This document shows positions 33,223-33,530 of a stretch of DNA of 33,530 nt, one piece after another (within the stretch, counting starts at the first letter, position 1; each line of letters begins with the position of its first letter). Source of the DNA: Myxococcales bacterium (GTDB lineage Bacteria; Myxococcota_A; Polyangia; Polyangiales; Polyangiaceae); assembly GCA_021847645.1 (NCBI GenBank), contig JAJZQG010000080.1:1-33530 (forward strand), read 5' to 3'. Under the pieces are notes generated by a model, which was not told the origin of the DNA, made no database searches, and worked only from the letters and a program-made list of their open reading frames with translations. Both the position numbers and the translations under genes were made by a program.

Positions 33223-33530
33223 CTACGGGCAGACGTTCGTTACGAGCGACTGGATGACGGTCTGCAGGTCCGAGCCGTCGGCGGCCGAGGAGAAGTAGAA
33301 CGTGGGGTTGCCGGGAGTTGTCCCACAGGTCGACGTGTTGTAGTGCCCGGTAGTAACGTCGCAGCAGTAGGCGTACCCAGGCACCGGCTTGCCGCCGCCG
33401 CACGCCCAGTCAGATAGGTGCTGCCTGGCCGTACCGGTGTTCAATGCTCCCGAGCCGTCGAATCCGAGCACCACCGTGTAGATGTTCGCGCTCTTCATCG
33501 AGTGGATGATATTCCACACCGTGGCGCTCG
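33223..33530 (-). CDS. VWA-domain protein, C-terminal part (cut by right edge)
   Basis: The frame is open to the window edge, so only the last 102 codons are seen. The sequence SATVWNIIHSM, then IYTVVLGFDGSGALNTGTA, HLSDWACGGGKPVP and FYFSSAADGSDL parallels the C-terminus of the VWA lipoprotein at 29249-30940 almost position for position, with the same cysteines (WAC, YCC, TC, VC). It is therefore the end of a second VWA-type lipoprotein on the opposite strand. The MIDAS motif, stalk and lipobox, if present, lie outside the window. An internal GTG (33519) exists, but the homology continues upstream of it, so it is not the start. Confidence 0.85.
   Translation of the reverse strand, partial: SATVWNIIHSMKSANIYTVVLGFDGSGALNTGTARQHLSDWACGGGKPVPGYAYCCDVTTGHYNTSTCGTTPGNPTFYFSSAADGSDLQTVIQSLVTNVCP

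Overview
The window is GC-rich (visibly near 70% G+C, with G/C-ending codons) and most likely comes from a myxobacterium-like member of the Myxococcota (Polyangia type). The case for this is a density of predicted lipoproteins with Gly/Ser/Ala/Asp-rich spacers, two proteins with the CDGxDNDCDG metal-binding motif, a von Willebrand A (VWA) lipoprotein on a pure Gly-Gly-Ser stalk, GTG/TTG starts, and a DUF4350-MoxR-DUF58 operon. This assignment is inference from gene style; there is no rRNA or complete tRNA to anchor it.

Region 1 (1-10.5 kb) is loosely packed and partly decayed. It opens with a degenerate GroES-like frame cut by the left edge, coupled by an ATGA overlap to a GGDEF diguanylate cyclase. 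A cobalamin-binding radical SAM enzyme follows, then the fossil of a hybrid histidine kinase (PAS start joined out of frame to a receiver end), an alpha/beta hydrolase, a pirin-like protein lacking half its metal ligands and coupled to an M50 site-2 protease with CBS domains, a GlsB/YeaQ-type membrane protein followed by a perfect inverted repeat, and a HAD type II dehalogenase-like protein. A short nucleotidyltransferase ends in sequence resembling the 3' half of a tRNA. Several intervals of 400-600 bp hold no gene that I can support.

Region 2 (9.8-20.9 kb, minus strand) is a compact co-directional run. Two large beta-propeller-like lipoproteins lie 1 bp apart, mutS starts 11 bp later, and a 958-residue fusion of an endonuclease Q-type PHP nuclease with a UvrD-type helicase overlaps mutS by ATGA. 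The small gene and the nucleotidyltransferase follow. The run suggests that mismatch repair and repair of deaminated bases are co-translated. A 54-codon gene (20689-20853) sits at its head, divergent from region 3.

Region 3 (20.9-25.0 kb, plus strand) is a tight three-gene operon: DUF4350 membrane protein, MoxR AAA+ ATPase and DUF58 protein.

Region 4 (25.0-28.6 kb, minus strand) holds two 199-residue paralogues of a family I do not recognise (about 63% identical by eye, gapless). One lies after an intact lipoprotein gene and the other after a decayed relative of it. This reads as an ancestral tandem duplication of a lipoprotein plus 199-residue-protein unit, and it is the best candidate for something undescribed here.

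Region 5 (28.6-33.5 kb) carries the VWA lipoprotein with 12 GGS repeats, a small membrane protein, a lipoprotein with the same metal-binding motif, and, entering from the right edge on the opposite strand, the C-terminus of a second VWA paralogue. The two VWA genes therefore form an inverted duplicated pair.
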